Assembly: GCA_963763485.1 (NCBI GenBank)
Contig: CAVXOW010000005.1
Location: 1,364,001 to 1,428,000 of the forward strand
Length of the DNA: 64,000 bases
Direction of reading: 5' to 3'
Source of the DNA: CAWCKS01 sp963763485
GTDB lineage: Bacteria; Pseudomonadota; Alphaproteobacteria; Rhizobiales; Xanthobacteraceae
The notes beneath the pieces are model-generated. The model did no database searches. It worked only from the letters and a program-made list of their open reading frames with translations, and was not told where the DNA came from. Shown piece after piece: positions 16,946 to 25,610 of this stretch. The position numbers and the translations under genes were made by a program. Each line of letters begins with the position of its first letter. The first letter of the stretch is position 1.

Positions 16946-17033
16946 CGGTCCAATTTCGCCCCCGGCGGGGTCCTTCAACGGAAGGGGCCGGTGCCCCATG
17001 CAATCCTCGCCTTGAGCGCCTAAATTCCCGCCC

Positions 17034-17858
17034 ATGGCCCAGGTCGTCACCCCGCTGTCCAAGGAAGTCCCCGCCACGCGGCGATCGGTGCGCGCGCTGT
17101 TGCTCGGCGACCGCATCGACACCTCGGGCTTCGATCAGATCGACGTGATCTCGACTGCGCCGGTGACGTTCCGTGCCGGCCACAGCGGGCTCGTTGCCGT
17201 ATTCCGGTTTGGCGTCGTCGTGCTGTTCGACCTCTCTGTGCTCGAAGCCGATGAGGTGTTGCGCCGCCTGGGCCCGCGCGTGATACGGCCGGTGACGGTT
17301 CGGGAAGACGAGACCGCGGTGATCGAGGCGGCGCTCGATCGCGATGAGCAAATTTTGCCGGGCGGCCCGATCCTGTTGAAGTCGGTTACGCCCGAGCATG
17401 TCATGGTCGTCGCCGACGCGCTGGCCAAGAGCGTGATCCTGGCCCGCGACGAGCGCGAGGTCGCTTCCGTCATCGAGCGCATCGAGCCGCTGGCACGCGA
17501 ACTGGCCGAGAAGGGCCGTACGCCGGGCCAGCGCACGGCGATCCTCAAGTACATCGGCAATGCGCTCCTGGTGCAGCATCGGGTGTCGGGCCGTGTCGCG
17601 GTTGCCGACAAGCCCGACGCTGTGTGGGACCGGCCGGACCTCGAGCGGCTCTATGCGCGCCTGCAGGATGAGTACGAACTGCGCGAACGCGCGGAAGCGC
17701 TGACCCGCAAGCTTGGGGTCATCTCGGACACCGCCGAGGTGCTGACCGACATGATCGACACCAAGCGCTCGCTACGGCTGGAGTTCATCATCGTGCTGCT
17801 CATCGTGTTTGAGATCATGTTGACGCTGTTCCAGCTGCTCGTCCCGTTGCACCGGTAG
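17034..17858 (+). CDS. RMD1/DUF155 family membrane-anchored protein
   Basis: A 274-residue protein with the DUF155 pattern: FRFGVVVLFDLS near residues 57-68, a central helical region, and the conserved RLEFIIVLLIVFEIM transmembrane tail at about residues 250-265. Relatives are fungal and mitochondrial RMD1/RMND1 proteins and bacterial YagE-like proteins, whose biochemistry is poorly understood. In mitochondria RMND1 supports translation. The C-terminal anchor should leave the main domain in the cytoplasm. It has its own ATG at 17034 and no obvious functional link to the catabolic locus upstream. Confidence 0.85.
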   Translation: MAQVVTPLSKEVPATRRSVRALLLGDRIDTSGFDQIDVISTAPVTFRAGHSGLVAVFRFGVVVLFDLSVLEADEVLRRLGPRVIRPVTVREDETAVIEAALDRDEQILPGGPILLKSVTPEHVMVVADALAKSVILARDEREVASVIERIEPLARELAEKGRTPGQRTAILKYIGNALLVQHRVSGRVAVADKPDAVWDRPDLERLYARLQDEYELRERAEALTRKLGVISDTAEVLTDMIDTKRSLRLEFIIVLLIVFEIMLTLFQLLVPLHR

Positions 17859-18109
17859 GGTGCGTAACGGCAGCCGGGCCGACCAACGGATTGGCTCGCC
17901 GCACAGTGCTTTGGCACCCCGCGCTTTCGCGACGCGCCAGCCGTGCCAAGCTGAGAAACTGGAAGAAGCTCAGCCCCTTGCTGCCGTTTTCGCGTTAACT
18001 AATTGATAATCATCAGCTAATGGCCTCAACGGGCGCGTGACCCGAGCGCTGCAGTCGCCGCCCGCCGCGCCGCGACGGGGCTGGCCTGGATTTTGCAACA
18101 CTTTAGCGC

Positions 18110-18265
18110 ATGGAAACATTCAACGATCTCGATTTCATCTTCCTGCTTATCGATGTCCTCGTGCTCGCAGCCGGGGTGTTTGCCGTCGGCGCTTGGTTTG
18201 TCGATCACAGGCGTCATGCCCAGCGCGAACGGGCACGGCCGCCGATGATTCTGCAGGGCAAATAG
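18110..18265 (+). CDS. Small membrane protein, 51 residues
   Basis: A short frame starting METFNDLDFIF with a single hydrophobic segment (about residues 10-30, ending in VGAWFV), followed by a basic tail HRRHAQRERARP. The layout is that of an inner-membrane microprotein with N-out/C-in topology by the positive-inside rule. No family is recognised. A TGATAATCA palindrome lies about 100 bp upstream. The support is the plausible composition and the absence of any other gene in this gap, so confidence is moderate. Confidence 0.5.
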   Translation: METFNDLDFIFLLIDVLVLAAGVFAVGAWFVDHRRHAQRERARPPMILQGK

Positions 18266-18601
18266 GCTTCGTTCGGCGCAACCCTCGGCAGGGCCTGCCG
18301 GAGTCGCGCGCCGCAAGCCGCGATTGTCTCACAACGCGACAGTGCACATCGCTGTTCTTAAGCCTTCGAACAGGGGCGGAACGAAACACGCCCGAATCGG
18401 CGTTTGCTGATTCGCGCCAGTGCGTTGGTCCCTACATCTCGTATCCACCTGCAACGGTCTCACCACATCGGCGATGGCGTTTCGTGTCCGAAACAGCACG
18501 CCTCAAGCTAATCCTTAACGTCCGTAGTTCGGCGCAGGACGCGGTTAAACCGCTGTTAACACGTCGAATAGCAATCTTCGAAAAACGCGGAGATTGCTAC
18601 A
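18266..18601. other. Intergenic region, nothing recognised
   Basis: 336 bp between the small membrane protein and the 133-residue hypothetical gene. I see no convincing coding frame, RNA gene or repeat. GTTAAACCGCTGTTAAC near 18542 is a short imperfect inverted repeat just upstream of the next gene and may belong to its promoter. Confidence 0.4.
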
Positions 18602-19003
18602 ATGAAGTCCAGCCACGACGCCCTCGAACGCGATGTCTGCCCGGTGGGCGACGAGATGCTCGGCGCGCTCTATCGCGCCAGCGAGCACGGCCTGCCGGCC
18701 CTGATCGATGCGGTGCCGCCGCTGACCCGCGCGATGCTCGCGCTGTTCTGCTACCGGCGCAGCCATCTGCAGCCGTTGGCTTTGGCGATCGCATCGAGTT
18801 GCGAGGAGCGCGATCTCGTGCACTGGGGCGCCGCCCTCGGATCGGCGCTCTACATGATGTCGCGCAAACAGGAAACCAAGCTGGCGCCGGTGTCGTCCAG
18901 CCGCAGCAAGATCACGCTGCCGAGCAAGCCGCTCGCGACCTTTGCCCGCATCGACCTCGACCCCGATGACGAGATGGACGATGCGGCCGTGGAGACGGCG
19001 TGA
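18602..19003 (+). CDS. Hypothetical protein, 133 residues
   Basis: A soluble protein with no recognised domain. Residues 15-85 look helical (GALYRASEHGLPALIDAVPP onward), and the tail is acidic (DLDPDDEMDDAAVETA). The sequence RAMLALFCYRRSHLQPLALAIA may be a helical repeat. Third-position GC use matches neighbouring genes, so it is probably real and native. It stands alone between a small membrane protein and ribB, and no function can be inferred. Confidence 0.7.
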   Translation: MKSSHDALERDVCPVGDEMLGALYRASEHGLPALIDAVPPLTRAMLALFCYRRSHLQPLALAIASSCEERDLVHWGAALGSALYMMSRKQETKLAPVSSSRSKITLPSKPLATFARIDLDPDDEMDDAAVETA

Positions 19004-19133
19004 GCGCCTGCCTGCCCACGCGCGTTGACGCAAGCCCCTGCGGCAACTGGCGAATGCCTGACAGCCCTGCACCGGGAACCTAGCGTTCGCAAATTGAACG
19101 GTCTAAAGGTCGCTCATAACGAGTGAGACCAAT

Positions 19134-20219
19134 ATGGCCGACCCGATTCCCGACGTTCTTAAGGCATTTTCTGAGGGCGAAATCGTCGTCGTCACCGACG
19201 ACGAAGATCGCGAAGGCGAGGGCGACTTGATCGTCGCCGCTTCGCTCTGCACGCCGGAAAAGATGGCGTTCATCATCCGCCACACCTCCGGCATCGTCTG
19301 CGCGCCGCTGACCTCGGAAGATGCAAGGCGGCTGCGGCTCGACCCGATGGTGGCGCACAACAACTCCGCCCACACCACCGCGTTCACGGTCTCGATCGAC
19401 TACAAGCCCGGCGGCACCACCGGCATTTCCGCGGAGGAGCGCGCCGGCTGCTGCCGCGCGCTCGCCAATCCCAATGCCGGCGCCAACGACTTTGCCCGCC
19501 CCGGCCACATCTTTCCGCTGATCGCGCGCGACGGCGGCGTGCTCTTGCGCTCCGGTCACACCGAGGCCGCCGTCGACCTCTGCAAGCTGGCCGAGCTGCC
19601 GCCGGTCGGCGTCATCAGCGAACTGATGAACGAGGACGGCACCGTCACCAAGGGCGAGCAGGTCGTCAACTTCGCCCGCAAGTATGGCCTGAAGCTTGTC
19701 ACGATCGCCGACCTGATCGCCTACCGCCAGGCGCGTGAAAAGCTGGTTGAACGCGTTTCGACCTTCACCACCGAGAGCCCGATCGGGCAATTGCACGGCT
19801 ACGCCTACTGCACCCCGTTCGATCCGATCTACCACGTCGCCTATGTCTACAAGGGCGTCGGCAACGGCAAGAACGTGCTGACCCGCTTCCACAAGCCGGA
19901 TCTGGTGCGCGACCTGTTCCGCGGTACCGCAAGGGTCAAGACGGCACTGGAGTATTTCCGCAAGAACGGTAGCGGCGTGCTGATCTATTTGCGCGACGGC
20001 GCGGCCGGCGTTCCGGTGGCTCCCTTGGAGGAGCCGACCTCGGCGGAGGCGATGCGCAACCAGCAATGGCGCGAGGTCGGCGTCGGCGCGCAGATCCTGC
20101 GCGACCTCGGCGTCTCGTCGATCCGCCACCTGACCTCGAGCGCTGTGGGTTTCAAGGGCCTCGCCGGGTTCGGCATCGAGATCGTCGAAACCGTGCCGTT
20201 CCATGTCGATCCGGACTGA
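19134..20219 (+). CDS. ribB: 3,4-dihydroxy-2-butanone-4-phosphate synthase with degenerate GTP cyclohydrolase II-like domain
   Basis: A 361-residue riboflavin-pathway protein. Residues 1-205 form the DHBP synthase, which makes the four-carbon unit from ribulose 5-phosphate: the acidic loop DDEDREGEGDL, HTSGIVCAPL and the catalytic HTEAAVDL are all present. Residues 206-361 align with GTP cyclohydrolase II, but the zinc motif (C-x10-C-x-C) and the GDVFGSxxCDC loop are missing; the same place reads VYKGVGNGKNVLTRFHKPD. The second domain therefore should not open GTP, and another ribA is expected elsewhere in the genome. Such RibBA-like proteins with a dead second half are known in proteobacteria. 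No FMN riboswitch motif is visible upstream. Confidence 0.92.
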   Translation: MADPIPDVLKAFSEGEIVVVTDDEDREGEGDLIVAASLCTPEKMAFIIRHTSGIVCAPLTSEDARRLRLDPMVAHNNSAHTTAFTVSIDYKPGGTTGISAEERAGCCRALANPNAGANDFARPGHIFPLIARDGGVLLRSGHTEAAVDLCKLAELPPVGVISELMNEDGTVTKGEQVVNFARKYGLKLVTIADLIAYRQAREKLVERVSTFTTESPIGQLHGYAYCTPFDPIYHVAYVYKGVGNGKNVLTRFHKPDLVRDLFRGTARVKTALEYFRKNGSGVLIYLRDGAAGVPVAPLEEPTSAEAMRNQQWREVGVGAQILRDLGVSSIRHLTSSAVGFKGLAGFGIEIVETVPFHVDPD

Positions 20220-20343
20220 CGCGGCGGCCTCGCTGGGCCTTTGCAAGGCCGCGCCGACCCACTAGTTTGCCCGTAATTTGAGGATATTTCGGGTCTCCCG
20301 CGCCGCGCGCGGGATCCGCTGCTTGATCAGGAAAGGACATCTC

Positions 20344-21570
20344 ATGAGCGCGCCGGCCGGTGCCCAATCGAAGCATTCGCATTCCGACACCGAAGCGAAG
20401 TTCAAGTGGGACGATCCGCTGCTGCTCGACGACCAGCTGACCGAAGAAGAGCGGCTGATCCGCGACACCGCGCGCGCCTATGCCCAGGAGAAGCTGCTGC
20501 CGCGGGTCAAGGACGCTTATCTCAACGAGCATACCGACCGCGCGATCTTCACGGAAATGGGTGCGCTCGGGCTGATCGGCGTGACGTTGCCGGAGCAATA
20601 CGGCTGTGCCGACGCTGGCTACGTGTCGTATGGCCTGATCGCGCGCGAGATCGAGCGTGTCGACTCCGGCTATCGCTCGATGAACTCGGTGCAGTCGTCG
20701 CTGGTAATGTATCCGATCTACGCCTACGGCGATGAGAACCAGCGCAAGAAATACCTGCCGAAACTCGCGACCGGCGAATGGGTCGGCTGTTTCGGCCTGA
20801 CCGAGCCGGATGCCGGCTCTGATCCGGGTGGCATGAAGACCCGCGCCGAAAAAGTGTCAGACGGCTACCGCCTGACCGGCTCGAAGATGTGGATTTCCAA
20901 CGCGCCGCTGGCCGACGTGTTCGTGATCTGGGCAAAATCTGCCGCGCACGACAACCAGATCCGCGGGTTCATACTCGAGAAGGGCATGAAGGGTCTGTCG
21001 GCGCCGAAGATCGAGGGCAAGCTGTCGCTGCGCGCGTCGACCACGGGTGAAGTGGTGATGGACGGCGTGGTGGTGCCGGAGAGCGCGCTGCTGCCGAACG
21101 TCTCCGGCCTGCGTGGTCCGTTCGGCTGCCTCAACCGCGCCCGCTACGGCATTGCCTGGGGCGTGATGGGCGCAGCCGAAGACTGCATGCATCGTGCGCG
21201 GCAATACACGCTCGATCGCAAACAGTTCAACCGTCCCCTTGCCGCGACGCAACTGGTGCAGAAGAAGCTCGCCGACATGGAGACCGAGATCACGCTCGGC
21301 CTGCAGGGCGCGCTGCGCGTCGGCCGGTTGATGGACGAAGGCAAGATGGCGCCAGAGATGATTTCGATCATGAAACGCAACAACTGCGGCAAGGCGCTCG
21401 ATATCGCCCGCGTTGCCCGCGACATGCACGGCGGCAACGGCATCTCGATCGAGTATCACGTGATGCGCCACGCCGCGAACCTCGAGACCGTCAACACCTA
21501 TGAGGGTACCCACGACGTGCACGCGCTGATTTTGGGGCGCGCGATAACAGGCATCCAGGCGTTCACGTGA
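20344..21570 (+). CDS. gcdH: Glutaryl-CoA dehydrogenase
   Basis: A 408-residue acyl-CoA dehydrogenase of the glutaryl-CoA type, which oxidises and decarboxylates glutaryl-CoA to crotonyl-CoA in lysine and aromatic breakdown. Typical features are the FGLTEPDAGSDPGGMKTRA loop near residue 145, RARYGIAWGVMGAAEDC and the catalytic Glu in TYEGTHDVHALILGRAITG near the C-terminus. I chose the ATG at 20344 (AGGAAAGGACATCTC upstream). It stands as a single gene with a repeat downstream. Confidence 0.93.
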   Translation: MSAPAGAQSKHSHSDTEAKFKWDDPLLLDDQLTEEERLIRDTARAYAQEKLLPRVKDAYLNEHTDRAIFTEMGALGLIGVTLPEQYGCADAGYVSYGLIAREIERVDSGYRSMNSVQSSLVMYPIYAYGDENQRKKYLPKLATGEWVGCFGLTEPDAGSDPGGMKTRAEKVSDGYRLTGSKMWISNAPLADVFVIWAKSAAHDNQIRGFILEKGMKGLSAPKIEGKLSLRASTTGEVVMDGVVVPESALLPNVSGLRGPFGCLNRARYGIAWGVMGAAEDCMHRARQYTLDRKQFNRPLAATQLVQKKLADMETEITLGLQGALRVGRLMDEGKMAPEMISIMKRNNCGKALDIARVARDMHGGNGISIEYHVMRHAANLETVNTYEGTHDVHALILGRAITGIQAFT

Positions 21571-21581
21571 GGGGTGACTCC

Positions 21582-21687
21582 GGCCTCATCCTGAGGAGCC
21601 GCGTAGCGGCGTCTCGAAGGATGAGGCCATCGCCGGGGCGACATCCTTCGAGACGCGATGCTTCGCATCGCTCCTCAGGATAAGGAC
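21582..21687. repeat. Paired hairpin repeat (CTCATCCTGAGGAGC type)
   Basis: The first hairpin (21582-21628) runs from GGCCTCATCCTGAGGAGCC to GGCGTCTCGAAGGATGAGGC. The second (about 21642-21685) carries CATCCTTCGAGACGCGATGC and ends TCCTCAGGATAAGG, so the two halves are also inverse to each other. It follows the gcdH stop and probably ends or stabilises that transcript. Confidence 0.85.
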
Positions 21688-21712
21688 CGAGGTAGTTGCG
21701 AAGGGGAAAACA

Positions 21713-22654
21713 ATGGCTGACGAAGAACAAAAAGAAGAAACCTTCTCATTCAATCGCGACTTCAAGCTGAAGCCGGGCGAGGTCGAGGAGGCCGTGCCGG
21801 GCGTGCGGCGGATCGTCTGCAACAATCCCTCGCCGTTCACCTTCACGGGAACCGTCAGCTACCTTGTCGGCCGCGGCAAGGTCGCGCTGATCGATCCGGG
21901 TCCCGACGATGCCGCGCATGCCGATGCGATCATGAAGGCGGTCAAGGGCGAGACCATCACGCACATCTTCGTCACCCACACGCACATGGACCATTCGCCG
22001 AACACGCCGCGGCTGGTCGCGGCGACCGGCGCAAAAGTCTATGCCGACGGCAATCCGCTGATCTCACGCCGCGTTGGTGGCGATGCCCCGCGCACCACCG
22101 AAGGCGGCGGCGATGCGTCGTTCAAGGTCGACGTCAAACTCAAGGACGGGCAGGTCGTCGAGGGCGACGGCTGGAGCCTGCAGGCGGTGTCGACACCGGG
22201 ACACGCGTCGAACCACATGGCCTACGCCTGGCGCGACAAGAAAATCCTGTTCTCAGGCGATCATGTGATGGGCTGGTCGACCTCGATTGTTTCGCCGCCC
22301 GATGGCTCGATGCCCGATTACATGGCGTCGCTGGAAAAGCTGCTGCATCGCGACGAGGATTTGTACTTCTGCGGCCACGGCCCGGAGGTGCGCGACGCCA
22401 AGGCGTACGTCGGCTACCTGCAGCGCCATCGCAAGGCGCGCGAGCGCTCGATCCTGCACCGGCTGTCGAAGAGCCCGGCCGACATCCCGACCATCGTGCG
22501 CGCAAGCTACATCGGTATCGATCCGCGGCTCGTGCCGGCGGCGGGACGCTCGGTGTTCGCGCATCTCGAAGACCTGGTCGCACGCAAGGTGGTCGCCACC
22601 GATGGCGAGCCTGATGTCAACGGCGTCTACCGTCTCGCAGCGCCTTTGGCCTGA
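21713..22654 (+). CDS. MBL-fold metallo-hydrolase (LACTB2-like)
   Basis: A 313-residue metallo-beta-lactamase-fold hydrolase. The zinc motif THTHMDHSP (HxHxDH) lies near residues 87-93, followed by STPGHASNHMAY (His ligand), LFSGDHVMGW (Asp ligand) and the final YFCGHGPEV His. A C-terminal helical extension after residue 240 resembles the LACTB2 winged-helix tail. Relatives act on RNA or thioesters, so the substrate cannot be assigned. Its 3' end overlaps the convergent DUF1499 gene by 28 bp. Confidence 0.9.
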   Translation: MADEEQKEETFSFNRDFKLKPGEVEEAVPGVRRIVCNNPSPFTFTGTVSYLVGRGKVALIDPGPDDAAHADAIMKAVKGETITHIFVTHTHMDHSPNTPRLVAATGAKVYADGNPLISRRVGGDAPRTTEGGGDASFKVDVKLKDGQVVEGDGWSLQAVSTPGHASNHMAYAWRDKKILFSGDHVMGWSTSIVSPPDGSMPDYMASLEKLLHRDEDLYFCGHGPEVRDAKAYVGYLQRHRKARERSILHRLSKSPADIPTIVRASYIGIDPRLVPAAGRSVFAHLEDLVARKVVATDGEPDVNGVYRLAAPLA

Positions 22655-23484
22655 CGCACCGACGTCGGCGTCGGTTGCTTCTTCGCCGGCTTCGAATTGA
22701 TGTCGTCGTCGGCCTCGTTGATGTCGTCGATCAGCCTGGTCAATCGCGCGGCGTTGCTGCCAAGATCGTGCTCGAAATAGCGCGACGACGAGCGCAAGTC
22801 GATCCGCGAGCCGTCGCCGTCGGGCACGACGCGCACCGCGATGTCCTCGCTGAACCCCATGATCGGCGTATAGGCCACCGCCTCGATCTTGCCCTCGCGG
22901 CGCGGAGGCTGCGGCGGCCGCTCGTCGACGATGCGCCATTTGCGGCGCTTGATCAGGTTGAGTGTCGTGTCATAGGCCTGCTGTGCAGGCATATCGAGCG
23001 TCACCGGCTCGATGTCGGGATAGGCAGCGTGCTGCAGCTCGGCCGAGTAGAGGCCGGTATAGACGGCGGTGTTGGCGCCGTCGCCGGAGCGCAGCCGCGC
23101 CAGCGCCTCGTAGCGCGGCGGGTTGATCGGATCGGTCGTGATGTCGTGGATCGGTGGCAGCGTCTTGTATTTGTAGGCAAGGTAGGCCGGATAGGCGAGG
23201 ATCGCGACGTCGAGCAACAGCGCCGCGAGGATGCGGCCCATGCCGCGCGAGCCGTTCTGCCAGATCGCAGCGAAGGCGGCGAACGCGACCAGGATCGACA
23301 ATCCGGCAAAGGCGAGCGCCCCGAAGAAGGTCGCGATGGCGGGCTTGAATTCGAGGAAACCGAACCGGACGACCAGGACTGAGACAATGGTTGCGACCAG
23401 CGAAAACACCGCGAGCCTGCGTGCCCACGCCGCCAGGGCCGAGACCGGCTCGGATTGGTAAGGCGCTGAGAACCTGCGGGCCAT
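22627..23484 (-). CDS. DUF1499 membrane protein
   Basis: A 285-residue protein with three hydrophobic segments in the first 120 residues and a C-terminal DUF1499 domain (about 135-260). The domain shows TLDMPAQQAYDTTLNLIKRRKW, EAVAYTPIMGFSEDIAVRV and the RSSSRYFEHDLGSNAARL block typical of the family. The function of DUF1499 is unknown; members are common in alphaproteobacteria and plastids. The tail overlaps the end of the MBL hydrolase gene on the other strand. Confidence 0.85.
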   Translation of the reverse strand: MARRFSAPYQSEPVSALAAWARRLAVFSLVATIVSVLVVRFGFLEFKPAIATFFGALAFAGLSILVAFAAFAAIWQNGSRGMGRILAALLLDVAILAYPAYLAYKYKTLPPIHDITTDPINPPRYEALARLRSGDGANTAVYTGLYSAELQHAAYPDIEPVTLDMPAQQAYDTTLNLIKRRKWRIVDERPPQPPRREGKIEAVAYTPIMGFSEDIAVRVVPDGDGSRIDLRSSSRYFEHDLGSNAARLTRLIDDINEADDDINSKPAKKQPTPTSVRQAKGAARR

Positions 23485-23581
23485 GCGTCGAGTTTAGCTG
23501 AGGGGGCCAGCCGTGTGAAACACGGCTTTCCGGAGATTACAAGACAAAGGTGGGTGGCACTGCGCACAACAAGAGGAAAGG

Positions 23582-23754
23582 GTCGTCCCCGCGAAAGCGG
23601 GGACCCATAGCCCCTGTACTGCTGGTCTGACGCGGCGTCAGACAGAAGCAGGTTCAATTGCTGCCGGCGGTCGCCTCGCTGCTGCTGCGGAGTATGGGTC
23701 CTTTGGCGAAAGCAGAGCTTTCGCCAGACTTTCGCGGGGACGACCAAGGACTCC
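23582..23754. repeat. Composite palindromic repeat, long variant (CCCGCGAAAGCGGG)
   Basis: The left end GGTCGTCCCCGCGAAAGCGG leads to GGACCCATAG; the right end is GTATGGGTCC, then after an extra hairpin (TTTGGCGAAAGC / GCTTTCGCC) TTTCGCGGGGACGACC. The inserted hairpin makes this copy longer, about 173 bp. It lies between the DUF1499 and acyl-CoA ligase genes on the minus strand. Confidence 0.85.
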
Positions 23755-23762
23755 GAACGACC

Positions 23763-25391
23763 TCACGCCGCGGCCGACGGGAAGCGGTAATCCTTGAACT
23801 TCGTCCGCAGGTCGGTCTTCTTGATTTTGCCGGTCGCGGTGTGCGGGATTTCCTCGACGAACTGCACGTCGTCGGGCATCCACCACTTGGCGATCTTGCC
23901 TTCCATGAATTTCAGAATCTCTTCCTTGGTCACGGTCTGCCCCTGCTTGACCTGCACGATCAGCAGCGGCCGCTCGTCCCACTTCGGATGATGCATGCCG
24001 ATCACGGCTGCTTCGGCGATCTTCGGGTGCCCGACCGCGAGGTTCTCCAGATCGATCGACGAAATCCATTCGCCGCCGGACTTGATGACGTCCTTGGAGC
24101 GATCGGTGATGCGCATGTACGAATCCTTCTGCACCGTCGCAACATCGCCGGTGTCGAAGTAGCCGTCCTTGTCCAGAATATTGCTGTTGACCTTGTAATA
24201 GCCCGCGGAGATCGCGGGTCCGCGCACCATCAGCCGGCCGAAGGTGGTGCCGTCCCACGGCAGTGGCTTGCCTTCGTCATCGGCGATCTTCATCTCGACG
24301 CCGAACGGCGGGAAGCCCTGCAGCGCGAGGATGTCGATCTTGGCCTCACCCTTCAGATCGGCGTATTGCGGCTGCAACGCGCCGACCGTGCCGAGCGGGC
24401 TCATCTCCGTCATGCCCCAGGCGTGGCGCACCTCGATGCCCATGTCGTCGAACGCCTTGATCATCGAGCGCGGCATCGCCGAGCCGCCGCATACCACCGT
24501 CTTCAGGTAAGGCAGCTTGAACTTGTTGGCCTCCATGTACTGCAGCAGCATCAGCCATACCGTCGGCACGCCGGCGGTGTAGGTGACCTTCTCGGTGTCG
24601 AGCAGCTCATAGACCGAGGCGCCGTCGAGCTTCGGCCCGGGCAGCACCAGCTTGGTGCCCATCGAGGGCGCCGAGAACGCGATGCCCCAGCTGTTGGCGT
24701 GAAACAGCGGCACCACCGGCAGCATGACGTCTTTCGAGCGGGTGCCGAGCGCATCGCCGGAGTTGGCGATCAGGGCGTGCAGCACGTTGGAGCGGTGCGA
24801 GTACAGCACGCCCTTTGGATCGCCCGTGGTGCCCGAGGTGTAGCACATCGCGGCCGCGGTGTTCTCGTCGAACATCTTCCAGGCGAAGTCACCGTCGACC
24901 TCGGCGATCCAGTCCTCGTAGGCAACCGCGTTCTTGAGCTTGGTCTCCGGCATGTGCGCGCGGTCGGTATAGATGACGTAGCGCTCGACCGTCGGAAGCT
25001 TCGCGGCGATCGCTTCCAGCAGCGGCACGAAGGTGAGATCGATCATCACGATGCGGTCTTCGGCGTGATTGATGATCCAGGCGACCTGCTCGGGAAACAG
25101 GCGCGGGTTCACGGTGTGGCAGATCGCGCCGATGCCCATGATGCCGTACCAGGATTCAAGGTGGCGCCAGGTGTTCCAGCCGAGCGTTGCGACGCGATCG
25201 CCGAGCTTGATGCCGTCGCGCTCGAGCCGCTGCGCCACCTTGAGCGCGCGAGCGCGAATGTTCCGATAATTCGTCCGGTGGATCGGACCTTCGACCGAGC
25301 GCGTGACGACCTCGCGATCGCCATGGATGGCCGCGCCATGATCGATCATGCGGCTGCACAACAGCGGCCAGTCTTGCATCAAACCACGCAT
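23763..25391 (-). CDS. Medium-chain or methylthiopropionyl-type acyl-CoA ligase
   Basis: A 542-residue complete AMP-binding ligase. The P-loop CYTSGTTGDPKGVLYSHRS lies near residues 182-200; the aromatic-rich region is HAWGMTEMSPLGTV, and the hinge-lysine region near the C-terminus contains PHTATGKIKKTDLR. N-terminal LMQDWPLLCSRMIDHG resembles DmdB-like 3-methylthiopropionyl-CoA ligases, which also accept medium-chain fatty acids. I would not choose a substrate from sequence alone. The gene is monocistronic with repeats on both sides. Confidence 0.9.
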   Translation of the reverse strand: MRGLMQDWPLLCSRMIDHGAAIHGDREVVTRSVEGPIHRTNYRNIRARALKVAQRLERDGIKLGDRVATLGWNTWRHLESWYGIMGIGAICHTVNPRLFPEQVAWIINHAEDRIVMIDLTFVPLLEAIAAKLPTVERYVIYTDRAHMPETKLKNAVAYEDWIAEVDGDFAWKMFDENTAAAMCYTSGTTGDPKGVLYSHRSNVLHALIANSGDALGTRSKDVMLPVVPLFHANSWGIAFSAPSMGTKLVLPGPKLDGASVYELLDTEKVTYTAGVPTVWLMLLQYMEANKFKLPYLKTVVCGGSAMPRSMIKAFDDMGIEVRHAWGMTEMSPLGTVGALQPQYADLKGEAKIDILALQGFPPFGVEMKIADDEGKPLPWDGTTFGRLMVRGPAISAGYYKVNSNILDKDGYFDTGDVATVQKDSYMRITDRSKDVIKSGGEWISSIDLENLAVGHPKIAEAAVIGMHHPKWDERPLLIVQVKQGQTVTKEEILKFMEGKIAKWWMPDDVQFVEEIPHTATGKIKKTDLRTKFKDYRFPSAAA

Positions 25392-25511
25392 CGAAAAGTT
25401 CTCCTCCTTGGGCGTGCGTCGGGCTAAAGCAGGAAATCTGCTCTCGGCCCCGGAACACGGGAATGGGTTGCCGGCTTTTCTTCAATCGAACCGGTGGGTT
25501 GCCAATATTTA

Positions 25512-25561
25512 GCGCATGTCCCGGAAAAGTGGCTACCGGTTTTCCGGCCCAGGACATGCGC
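25512..25561. repeat. Hairpin repeat (GCGCATGTCCCGGAAAAGTGG family), copy 1
   Basis: GCGCATGTCCCGGAAAAGTG ... TTTTCCGGCCCAGGACATGCGC folds into a long imperfect hairpin. It lies just upstream of the extensin-like gene. A near copy follows that gene at 26669-26717. Confidence 0.88.
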
Positions 25562-25610
25562 CAGGTCAATGCGGCCGGGTCAGGCCGCAAATGGATGTTT
25601 CGACCGTCTT

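Noticed and set aside
17995..18025. Fur-like box (TGATAATCA) before the small membrane protein gene
   Set aside because: Only 9 symmetric bases and no second half-site; too weak to call.
19004..19133. FMN riboswitch before ribB
   Set aside because: No AGGGTTC..GCCC-type conserved core could be found in the 130-bp leader.
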